A stretch of DNA of 64,000 bases, taken from NCBI RefSeq assembly GCF_038502225.1, contig NC_091322.1:1261281-1325280 (forward strand). The letters run 5' to 3'. Of this stretch, positions 55,008 to 64,000 are shown piece after piece. Each line of letters starts with the position of its first letter. The first letter of the stretch is position 1. Source of the stretch: Cherax quadricarinatus (Eukaryota > Arthropoda > Malacostraca > Decapoda > Parastacidae). Under the pieces are notes generated by a model. The model worked only from the letters and a program-made list of their open reading frames with translations. It was not told the DNA's origin and ran no database searches. Both the position numbers and the translations under genes were made by a program.

Positions 55008-55850
55008 TGCAGTTTTTCTGTTATTTTAAATCAGTTTGGTGATGGCACAGTTGTCGACACTGTTGGTACAGTCAGTCTTGCTACTAAATAGTTTGTTATA
55101 CAGCATCTGTGGCTTTATCATTTCACTACGTGGCCTATGTACTGAAGACAGTAGATTATGAGGTAATCATTCCCTCAGCCTTGATGTTTCCTTATAGCGT
55201 ATTGTACTTTATTTGTATCTTGAAGGTGATGGCTTTTATTTCCACTCAACGCCTCTTTCCCATCTCTCACAATCCTGCCTTCTTCCCTCCCTTCTGTTTC
55301 CTTTTATAACTCTTTGCGTCTCCTCTCGTTCCTTCTTATGTCCCCGCTTTCCTTCTGTTCAGCTATCCTCCCGTGCCTCCATCTTCAGTCTCCTGTACCT
55401 ATTCGGGCATTTCCCACCACCGTCGCTGTAATCTTCTGGCGGAGAGAATCGCCACCTCTGAAGCGGAGCAGCTTTCTGTGGCCGTGTAAAAAGATGTTTC
55501 CTGCTGGGGTCGTCGGCAGTTGAAGACGTCATTGTGCGTGGCTCCTGAGATCATCTTACACGGAGCTACAACTGCCAAGTTTGTCTATTAACAGGAAGCC
55601 TTCGCCGCCCGCTTTTGTCAGCCACACAAGTGGTGGTGGCAGCCACGCTTTGATGCTCTCTACTGCTTTTTATTTTTTTCCTCGAGGGAGAAGGCCAAAG
55701 AAAATGTTTACGTAAGGCCCAGCGATCCACTATGTCTTGACATTTTTAAGGGGAACTGAGTGTGTGTGTTCTCAGAGTTGTGTTTGGGGAGGTGAAGAGA
55801 CTGCTCTTGGCCCGCCTCCCACACCACCTTGATGGGCATATTTGATTTCT
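55005..55850. other. Unassigned sequence
   Basis: Several 66-72-codon frames (55109-55523) lack motifs and are C/T-rich. Confidence 0.4.
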
Positions 55851-56530
55851 AGCCTCTTGGGCCTTATGTCTACTCTGAGACTAAAGAAATATTTCCTGTC
55901 GTCCCTAAAATGGAATGACAGGTTGGATAACTAGAAATTTCAAGATGAGATGCTAAGCCAATGATATTCAAGTCACTTGTTCTCTCCAAGCCGGACTACT
56001 ACTGTATACAAACAATCTTCAAGGCAGGTAAGATTGCTGAGCTGGAAAAAGTACTGAGAATTTTCACTTCCCGAATATATTCAGTCAATCTGAACCACTG
56101 GGAACGTTTGAAGTCCTTTCAACTGTATTCCTAGGAACGTAGCCAAGAGAGATACACCATGATTTACACTTGAAAATCTTGGAGGAACTGGTCTCAAACC
56201 TCCACACCGAAATTACTCCTTACGAAAAAGACTTTGTAGGGTACCTCCTTTTAATTAAAAGAAGGGACACGGTGAGTACATGAAGAGAACCCGACGAATG
56301 TCAAAGGTCCCCTACTTTTTCAACGCCCTGTCTTCATGAATGAGAAAAATTATCAATGAGCCTCTAACTGTCTTCAGAGACAAGTGGACAAGTTCCTTAA
56401 ATAGGTTCCGGACTATGGTTCATGTTAGATTGCGCACGGTCAGCAGTAACTGCCTGGTTAGTTAGGCCTGGTCTGCGACTGTTCTGGGAAGTGACCATAG
56501 AAACCATCCTGCAGGTAGCTATCCTGTGTG
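55851..56530 (+). mobile_element. Heavily decayed LINE B remnant
   Basis: Blocks equivalent to MTGWITRNFKMRC, FKSLVLSKPDYYCIQ, LNHWERLKSFQLYS and NLHTEITPYEK are readable across frames, followed by a DYGSC-like 3' end near 56410 and gttaggcctggtctgcgact. Roughly collinear with the copy at 54153. The first 60 bases may instead be a - strand LINE A trace. Confidence 0.65.
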
Positions 56531-57074
56531 TCGTGTTTTTTCAGCTTCCACCTGTGCCCCTTTAATCCTGGTTCTTTTAATTCAAACGGTTTCATTATTT
56601 GCCCCCTACCTACCTGGAGTGTGTACAGAGGGTCATTACCCGCAGAGCCCTTTCCCAGACCTATTCCTCCCCGTATGTACAGATATGTCCTTGGGTAATG
56701 GCAGGTCTGGTGGACCCTGCAGACGGGGAGCAGGTCATAGTGTTCACAGGATGTGGGTGTTTGACCTTCCTCCTCCAACATGAATCGTCACTTTGAGATG
56801 AATCATTGTAGACTGGGGATCAGGCGCTCATATCTTGCGCATAGCCACGTGTTCGCAGGTGCTGCTCACTATGAAACACATACAAAGTTTGTCCTCAGCT
56901 TAGGCCTGGATGGCGAAACGCCAACAATAAAAAATACCCAGATGTCGCACATGTCTAAATTTTCAATGTTGATGGTATCAGTGGTATCGAACAACATTGA
57001 TGATAACAGTGGTATCTGATAATTTGAAAGGTATCTATATGTTTAAAACTGAGTGTCGGTATCGGAAAAAAAAA
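56531..57074. other. Mixed remnants, mostly unassigned
   Basis: cagcttccacctgtgcccct near 56545 is the complement of a HRWKLK block of LINE A, suggesting a - strand trace at 56525-56600. No gene called in the rest. Confidence 0.35.
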
Positions 57075-58375
57075 TATTCCAATTTTTATTTCGTCAGTCT
57101 TTCCATAATGGAGTAACTGAAACTTGTCCATATGGTTGTCAGTGGCCCATTGGCAGATTTTATATCAACTTGGAGGTTCCTTATTTATTCCTCTTAAGAG
57201 TTTGTATGTCATAATGTCTCCCGTGTCCTTTCCGCCAGGGTGATCAAGTTTAGTTCCGTCTCTCCCTCCAGTGCATCCCTCTCTTTTGATACTAGCCTAG
57301 TTGCAAACTTTGCACTTTTTTTTTAGATTCGTATGCTTTAAGGTGTGGGCTCTGTTTTGGGGCTGCATACTCAATGATTGGCCTGTGTCGTATATATGGC
57401 TCCGAGGGAGATTTTATTGGAATTCCTGAATGCTGTTCTGAGGTTTGCTACTTTTGCATCTGCCACAAACGTTAGGCTGTTTGTGAATTTTTGGTGATAG
57501 GCTCTTTTCACATTGATATTTGCAGCTTCTCTCCGCCCATGTTGTACTCTGTGTCCGGTCTGCCCTCTCCTCCAATTTGCACGACCTTGCATTTGTTGGA
57601 TGTAGATGAATGGTGCAGAGAAACGACAAGTTGATAAATTAGACACATCTGCAACACTTGGGTGTCTTAATGAGGAAACGTTTCGCCACACAGTGGCTTC
57701 ATCAGTCCATACAAAGGAGAATCGTGAAGAAGAGGAGCAGTTCTTTGGTAATCAGTCCCTCAGCCTGGAGTCGATGTAATTAGTCCATCAATCTTGAAAA
57801 AAATACAGCATATATACTGTATAGAGTATTTAAGTCACTTCTTCGCACATATGCTGTATTCTTTTCAAGATTGATGGACTGATTACATCGATTCAAGGCT
57901 GAGGGACTGACTACCTCAAACTCCTCCTTTCTTCACCATTCTATTTTGTATGGACTGATGAAGTCACTGTGTGGCGAAACATTTCCTCATTAAAGGTACC
58001 CAAGTGTTGCACACATGTCTAATTTATCAGCATTTCTTGGAGTTGAACTCTAGAAACCATTTATTTGACCACATGTGTATTCTTTTGAAGTGTATCACTG
58101 TCCTCTGTTGTTCTTAGTCTTCCCATTAGCTTTTCATAATCTGCTAACACACACACAAGACTTTATTCCCTTTGGCAGGTCGTTCACATACATTAGGGAC
58201 AGTAGCAGGCCTAGTACTGATCCTTGCGGAACCCCAGCCGTTAATCTCTCCCATTTTGATGTTTTATCTCTGACTCTTTGCGTTTTGTTATTCAGGTAAT
58301 CCCTGACACACTAGAGCATTCTGTCTTATAACCCTGCCTGTACTTCCATTTTCTTGTCTAATCTCTAGCGTAGTA
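57075..58375 (-). mobile_element. LINE A-like element split by a foldback insertion
   Basis: Right part 58030-58370 (-): RVRDKTSKWERLTAGVPQGS then VLG, VNDLPKGIKS, and a WLEFNS block at the junction. Left part 57631-57180 (-): CKVVQIGGEGRPDTEYNMGG, QTAYRLWQMQK-like, RHRPIIEYAAPKQSPHLKAY and a decayed HYDIQTLKRN. The order is collinear with LINE A (PQGSVLGP, KVMKIGEGQRRPQTEY, RPILEYAAP). The catalytic FADD region is decayed (VLADYEKL). Confidence 0.75.
57632..58029. mobile_element. 398-bp foldback element nested in LINE A
   Basis: Terminal inverted repeat tgataaattagaca / tgtctaatttatca, with arms through gcaacacttgggtgtc, aatgaggaaacgtttcgcca and cacagtggcttcatcagtcc mirrored by ggactgatgaagtcactgtg, tggcgaaacatttcctcatt and acccaagtgttgc. 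The inner part contains a second palindromic zone around acagcatatatactgtat. The LINE reading frame continues on both sides, so the insertion is younger. No transposase. Confidence 0.92.
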
Positions 58376-58384
58376 CTATATCAT

Positions 58385-58450
58385 ATGCAGTGTGTGTACT
58401 CGCCTGTATGTGTGGTTGCAGGAGTCGAGTCACAGCTCCTGTGTGTGTGC
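58385..58450 (-). mobile_element. LINE A tail segment beside (TC)n
   Basis: gtgtgtactcgcctgtatgt then ggttgcaggagtcgagtcac matches the - strand LINE A tail. A second trace, catgtggttttaggggtcga, follows the microsatellite at 58546-58575. Confidence 0.7.
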
Positions 58451-58452
58451 GT

Positions 58453-58457
<5 letters not shown>

Positions 58458-58542
<85 letters not shown>
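58458..58542. repeat. (TC)n microsatellite
   Basis: About 42 tc units. Apparent Ser-Leu and Arg-Glu frames over it are artefacts. Confidence 0.99.
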
Positions 58543-58545
<3 letters not shown>

Positions 58546-58710
58546 TACATGTGGTTTTAGGGGTCGAGTCTGCTTCTTTGTGTAGGCGTGTACGTGTAGG
58601 GAGTATTTAGTCACCAGAGATCATTCTCGTTGGCTTTATAAACGGAGATGAGAATTATAACAAGTGCGAGGCTAACAAATGGTACATTAAGAGTATGTTG
58701 TCAGGTGCGT

Positions 58711-59010
58711 GCTCTGTCCTGCAGCGCTGGCGGTGTTCTCTGTCCTGCAGCGCTCGCTGTGTTCTTTGTCCTGCAGCGCTGGCTGTGTTCTCTGTTCTGC
58801 AGCGCTGGCGGTGTTCTCTGTCCTGCAGCGCTCGCTGTGTTCTTTGTCCTGCAGCGCTGGCTGTGTTCTCTGTCCTGCAGCGCTGGCTGTGTTCTCTGTC
58901 CTGCAGCGCTGGCTGTGTTCCCTGTTCTGCAGCGCTGGCGGTGTTCTCTGTCCTGCAGCGCTCGCTGTGTTCTTTGTCCTGCAGCGCTGGCTGTGTTCTC
59001 TGTCCTGCAG
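58711..59010. repeat. 26-bp minisatellite, about 11.5 copies
   Basis: Units contain cctgcagcgctggctgtgtt plus ctctgt, with variants gctggcgg, gctcgctg and ctttgt. The order of variants repeats (gcgg, cgct, gctg), suggesting a three-unit block of about 78 bp copied more than once. Ends with cctgcaggtatgc. Open in all frames because the units are similar, not coding. Confidence 0.95.
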
Positions 59011-59284
59011 GTATGCAAGCACTTTACTTCGGTCCACCAGCCACTACGCAATTTCCTTGTGTTTGTTTATTTGCATGTTTACGAGCAGAGGGTTTAAAGC
59101 AGTGTTTGCGTTTGTTTCTTTTTGTGTTTGCAAGGGGGGGGGGGGGTTGGCTCCTTGCCTTCCCTGGTACAACTGCTGTGTTTTTATATTTTCACGAGTA
59201 ACTCGCAACGTAGGAGAATGAAACTGATAACGGTGTTTAGTCCCGACTTAGACCATTAACGTTTCTTGTACATGAACTGTGATT
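59011..59284. other. Unassigned; G-run at 59134-59146
   Basis: Nothing recognised apart from a 13-base G run. Confidence 0.4.
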
Positions 59285-59655
59285 GTGTTGTACGTACATT
59301 GTACCTGCTGTGGTTGTACTTGTGTGTTCATTGTTGTACGTACTGTAGCTGCTGTGGTTGTACTATGTACACTTGTATGTACACTGTAGCTGTTATGGTT
59401 GTACTTCTATGTACACTTGTATATATACTGTAACTACTGTGGTTGTACTTCTGTATGCACTTGTATGTACACTGGTTGCGCTTGTGTGATCATTGTTGTA
59501 CGTACATTGTAGCTACTGTGATTGTACCTCTATGTGCACGTGTATGTACACTGTAGCTGCTGTGGTTGTACTTGTGTGTACACTAGTACGTACACTGTAG
59601 CTGCTGTGGTTGTACTTGTGTGTACACTTGTACGTACACTGTAGCTGCTGTGTGT
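59285..59655. repeat. Degenerate minisatellite, unit about 40-46 bp
   Basis: gtagctgctgtggttgtact and tgtacgtacactg motifs recur eight or nine times (cores near 59307, 59347, 59387, 59433, 59511, 59556, 59598, 59641) with unit-length drift. Confidence 0.88.
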
Positions 59656-59777
59656 GTGCGCGCACGCTTGTGTGTACATGTGTGCGCGCGGTAGGCGCAC
59701 AGGTCCGTGTGGGTGGCTGAGGAGACGACAGGAGGTAATGCAGGTGCTCCCACTAACCCAGAGAAGCAGTCACCTGT

Positions 59778-60300
59778 GTCAGGTGTCCCCCGCGGGTTTG
59801 TGTGTGGAGGGGCAGGTGTCCCCCGCGGGTGTGGGGGTGGAGGGACAGGTTCCCCTCGCGGGTGTGGGGGTGGAGGGACAGGTTCCCCTCGCGGGTGTGG
59901 AGGAGGAGGGGCAGGTGTCCCCCGAGGGTGTTGGGTATAAGGGGAAGGTGTCCCCCGAGGGTGTGGGGCAGGAGTGGCAGGTGTCCCCCTTGGGTGTGGT
60001 TGAGGAGGGGCAGGTGTCCCCCGCGGGTGTGGGGGAGGAGGAGAGGTGTCCCCCGCGGGTGTGGGGGTGGAGGGACAGGTTCCCCTCGCGGGTGTGGAGG
60101 AGGAGGGGCAGGTGTCCCCCGAGGGTGAGGGTATAAGGGGAAGGTGTCCCCCGAGGGTGTGGGGAAGGAGGGGCAGGTGTCCCCCGTGGGTGTGGTTGAG
60201 GAGGGGCAGGTGTCCCCCGCCGGTGTGGGGGAGGAAGGGAGGTGTCCCTCGCGGGTGCTGTTGAGGAGGGGCAGGAGTCCTCCCGCGGGTGTGGGGGAAA
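59778..60300. repeat. GC-rich minisatellite, unit about 33-36 bp
   Basis: caggtgtcccccgcgggtgt and gggggtggagggacaggt blocks alternate about 15 times. A multi-unit block with ataaggggaaggtgtccccc recurs at about 59937 and 60133. gcgggtgtgggggtggaggg has three G-runs of at least three and could contribute to G-quadruplexes. Confidence 0.93.
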
Positions 60301-60548
60301 ACACCCCCACCCCCCTATGTACCTACCTCCCTCCATCTATATGTCAGGTGTTATAAACAGTAGAGTCGACGGAGTACCTCAGGTAAGTGCTGCTGGTGGG
60401 CCAACACACTCAAACACTTGTTTATTTTTGTCTTTAATTAACCTCGTACCTGCAGTAGTCTATACACTGTTCTTGTGTTGTAATCAAGCAAGCTGCAGTG
60501 TTGAGACAGGCGGGTGGGGAGGCTTACACTCCCGCTGCCTTATTTATA
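60301..60548. other. Spacer with a consensus 5' splice site
   Basis: ctcag|gtaagt at 60378-60388 is a perfect donor. No open frame or acceptor identifies an exon. No other feature recognised. Confidence 0.4.
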
Positions 60549-63500
60549 ACAGGTGAGTCAGGTAGTGGGGGACATGTGAGTCAGGTAGTGGGGACAGGTG
60601 AGTCAGGTAGTGGGAACAGGTGAGTCAGGTAGTGGGGGACAGGTGAGTCAGGTAGTGGGGGACAGGTGAGTCAGGTAGTGGGGGACAGGTGAGTCAGGTA
60701 GTGAGGGACAGGTGAGTCAGGTAGTGAGGGACAGGTGAGTCAGGTAGTGGGGGACAGGTGAGTCAGGTAGTGGGGACAGGTGAGTCAGGTAGTGGGGACA
60801 GGTGAGTCAGGTAGTGGGGGACAGGTGAGTAAGGTAGTGGGGGACAGGTGAGTCAGGTAGTGGGGACAGGTGAGTCAGGTAGTGAGAGACAGGTGAGTCA
60901 GGTAGTGAGGGACAGGTGAGTCAGGTAGTGAGGGACAGGTGAGTCAGGTAGTGGGGGTCAGGTGAGTCAGGTAGTGGGGGACAGGTGAGTCAGGTAGAGG
61001 GGGACAGGTGAGTCAGGTAGTGGGGGACAGGTGAGTCAGGTAGTGGGGGACAGGTGAGTCAGGTAGTGGGGGACAGGTGAGTCAGGTAGTGGGGACAGGT
61101 GAGTCAGGTAGTGAGGGACAGGTGAGTCAGGTAGTGAGGGACAGGTGAGTCAGGTAGTGGGGGACAGGTGAGTAAGGTAGTGGGGGACAGGTGAGTCAGG
61201 TAGTGGGGGACAGGTGAGTCAGGTAGTGAGAGACAGGTGAGTCAGGTAGTGAGGGACAGGTGAGTCAGGTAGTGGGGGACAGGTGAGTCAGGTAGTGGGG
61301 ACAGGTGAGTCAGGTAGTGGGGACAGGTGAGTCAGGTAGTGGGGGACAGGTGAGTCAGGTAGTGGGGACAGGTGAGTCAGGTAGTGGGGACAGGTGAGTC
61401 AGGTAGTGAGAGACAGGTGAGTCAGGTAGTGAGGGACAGGTGAGTCAGGTAGTGAGGGACAGGTGAGTCAGGTAGTGGGGGTCAGGGTGGGGGACAGGTG
61501 AGTCAGGTAGTGGGGGACAGGTGAGTCAGGTAGAGGGGGACAGGTGAGTCAGGTAGTGGGGGACAGGTGAGTCAGGTAGTGGGGGACAGGTGAGTCAGGT
61601 AGTGGGGGACAGGTGAGTCAGGTAGTGGGGACAGGTGAGTCAGGTAGTGAGGGACAGGTGAGTCAGGTAGTGAGGGACAGGTGAGTCAGGTAGTGGGGGA
61701 CAGGTGAGTCAGGTAGTGGGGGACAGGTGAGTCAGGTAGTGAGGGACAGGTGAGTCAGGTAGTGGGGGACAGGTGAGTCAGGTAGTGGGGGACAGGTGAG
61801 TCAGGTAGTGGGGGACAGGTGAGTCAGGTAGTGGGGGACAGGTGAGTCAGGTAGTGAGGGACAGGTGAGTCAGGTAGTGGGGGACAGGTGAGTCAGGTAG
61901 TGAGGGACAGGTGAGTCAGGTAGTGGGGGACAGGTGAGTCAGGTAGTGAGGGACAGGTGAGTCAGGTAGTGGGGGACAGGTGAGTCAGGTAGTGGGGACA
62001 GGTGAGTCAGGTAGTGAGGGACAGGTGAGTCAGGTAGTGAGGGACAGGTGAGTCAGGTAGTGGGGGACAGGCGAATCAGGTAGTGGATGACATGTGAGTC
62101 AGGTAGTGAGGGACAGGTGAGTCAGGTAGTGAGGGACAGGCGAGTCAGATAGTGGGGGACATGTGAGTCAGGTAGTGAGGGACAGGTGAGTCAGGTAGTG
62201 GGGGACAGGTGAGTCAGGTAGTGAGGGACAGGTGAGTCAGGTAGTGGGGGACAGGTGAGTCAGGTAGTGAGGGACAGGTGAGTCAGGTAGTGGGGGACAG
62301 GTGAGTCAGGTAGTGAGGGACAGGTGAGTCAGGTAGTGGGGGACAGGTGAGTCAGGTAGTGAGGGACAGGTGAGTCAGGTAGTGGGGGACAGGTGAGTCA
62401 GGTAGTGGGGGACAGGTGAGTCAGGTAGTGAGGGACAGGTGAGTCAGGTAGTGAGGGACAGGTGAGTCAGGTAGTGGGGGACAGGTGAGTCAGGTAGTGA
62501 GGGACAGGTGAGTCAGGTAGTGAGGGACAGGTGAGTCAGGTAGTGGGGGACAGGTGAGTCAGGTAGTGAGGGACAGGTGAGTCAGGTAGTGAGGGACAGG
62601 TGAGTCAGGTAGTGGGGGACAGGCGAGTCAGGTAGTGGGGGACAGGTGAGTAAGGTAGTGGGGACAGGTGAGTCAGGTAGTGGGGGACAGGTGAGTCAGG
62701 TAGTAGGGGACAGGTGAGTTAGGTAGTGGGGACAGGTAGTAGGGGACAGGTGAGTCAGGTAGTGGGGGACAGGCGATTCAGGTAGTGGGGGACAGGCGAG
62801 TCAGGTAGTGGGGGGACAGGTGAGTAAGGTAGTGGGGGACAGTCGAATCAGGTAGTTTATGACTTGTGAGTCAGGTATTGGGGGACATGTGAGTCAGGTA
62901 GTGCGGGACCGGTGAGTCAGGTAGTGGGGGTCAGGGAGTGGGGGACAGGTGAGTCAGGTAGAGGGGGACAGGTGAGTCAGGTAGAGAGGGACAGGTGAGT
63001 CAGGTAGTGGGGGACAGGTGAGTCAGGTAGTGGGGGACAGGTGAGTCAGGTAGTGGGGACAGGTGAGTCAGGTAGTGAGGGACAGGTGAGTCAGGTAGTG
63101 AGGGACAGGTGAGTCAGGTAGTGGGGGACAGGTGAGTCAGGTAGTGGGGGACAGGTGAGTTAGGTAGTGAGGGACAGGTCAGTCAAGTAGTGGGGGACAG
63201 GTGAGTCAGGTAGTGGGGGACAGGTGAGTCAGGTAGTGGGGGACAGGTGAGTCAGGTAGTGAGGGACAGGTGAGTCAGGTAGTGGGGGACAGGTGAGTCA
63301 GGTAGTGAGGGACAGGTGAGTCAGGTAGTGGGGGACAGGTGAGTCAGGTAGTGAGGGACAGGTGAGTCAGGTAGTGGGGGACAGGTGAGTCAGGTAGTGG
63401 GGACAGGTGAGTCAGGTAGTGAGGGACAGGTGAGTCAGGTAGTGAGGGACAGGTGAGTCAGGTAGTGGGGGACAGGCGAATCAGGTAGTGGATGACATGT

Positions 63501-64000
63501 GAGTCAGGTAGTGAGGGACAGGTGAGTCAGGTAGTGAGGGACAGGCGAGTCAGATAGTGGGGGACATGTGAGTCAGGTAGTGAGGGACAGGTGAGTCAGG
63601 TAGTGGGGGACAGGTGAGTCAGGTAGTGAGGGACAGGTGAGTCAGGTAGTGGGGGACAGGTGAGTCAGGTAGTGAGGGACAGGTGAGTCAGGTAGTGGGG
63701 GACAGGTGAGTCAGGTAGTGCGGGACAGGTGAGTCAGGTAGTGAGGGACAGGTGAGTCAGGTAGTGAGGGACAGGTGAGTCAGGTAGTGGGGGACAGGTG
63801 AGTCAGGTAGTGAGGGACAGGTGAGTCAGGTAGTGGGGGACAGGTGAGTCAGGTAGTGAGGGACAGGTGAGTCAGGTAGTGGGGGACAGGTGAGTCAGGT
63901 AGTGAGGGACAGGTGAGTCAGGTAGTGGGGGACAGGTGAGTCAGGTAGTGGGGGACAGGTGAGTCAGGTAGTGGGGGACAGGCGAGTCAGGTAGTGGGGG
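60549..64000. repeat. 23/22-bp minisatellite, about 150 copies, splice-donor-like unit
   Basis: Units are caggtgagtcaggtagtg followed by ggggga, gaggga or gggga (23 or 22 bp). The array runs off the right edge. Nearly every unit holds acag|gtgagt, the consensus 5' splice-site sequence. A block marked by gcgaatcagg/tagtggatga, cgagtcagatag occurs at 62071 and again at 63476 (offset 1405). gggggtcagg markers occur at 60951, 61475 and near 62925. The + strand is G-rich with little C. Confidence 0.97.

Noticed and set aside
58711..59220. Cys-rich frames over the 26-bp array resembling small secreted proteins
   Set aside because: All six frames stay open through the repeat. Composition reflects the ctgcagcgct unit.

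Overview
This window looks like repeat-dense, gene-poor DNA from a large arthropod genome, most likely a decapod crustacean. That call is inferred from the repeat families and from recollection of decapod sequence, not from any host gene. The repeats in question are a tRNA-headed SINE with an (ATT)n tail, Jockey/CR1-like LINEs, foldback elements and a trace of TTAGG. I found no convincing host protein-coding gene. Every long open reading frame is either a translated minisatellite, open because the units are near-identical, or a decayed reverse-transcriptase fragment.

Layout. 1-3344 is a 30-bp minisatellite. 3.4-5.0 kb holds LINE and SINE remnants and a 38-bp array. 5.06-8.68 kb is a 28-bp array split by a 5'-truncated LINE. 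8.7-16.5 kb is a mosaic: G-rich DNA, an inverted-repeat Penelope-like fragment, foldback elements, LINEs on both strands, microsatellites and a SINE with a perfect target-site duplication (TSD). 16.57-18.48 kb (24-bp unit) and 18.89-21.21 kb (31-bp unit) are two arrays with higher-order structure. 21.5-24.4 kb holds decayed elements and a second SINE with a TSD. 24.48-27.33 kb is a 27-bp array. 27.3-31.3 kb holds a foldback element, LINE remnants and a tRNA-like SINE head. 31.35-33.48 kb is a 20-bp array with two subtypes. 33.5-48.7 kb is mostly unassigned DNA with LINE remnants, a U6 snRNA-like sequence fused to a LINE tail (42.3 kb) and nested LINEs (43.7-47.6 kb). 48.7-53.4 kb holds 45-bp and 42-bp arrays. 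54.1-58.6 kb holds LINEs and a 398-bp foldback element nested in one of them. 58.7-64 kb is a run of four minisatellites, the last of which (23-bp unit) runs off the window and repeats a consensus 5' splice-site sequence in nearly every unit.

No genes work together here. The biology is that of retroelements, foldback elements and tandem amplification. About 24 kb of 64 kb is minisatellite by my estimate. LINEs occur in three recognisable groups. LINE A has a tail ending in a 'cacctagttg' type motif beside (AC)n. LINE B has a tail with 'gaccgggccgcgggggcgtt' followed by a 'cctccaggta' motif. The third is an RTE-like group. LINE 3' tails recur beside microsatellites and minisatellites, which hints that tails and simple repeats help seed or receive each other. 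The points most worth checking are the U6/LINE chimera, the splice-donor minisatellite, the foldback families sharing an AACGTTTCG core, the inverted Penelope-like fragment, and the internal block duplications in several arrays.
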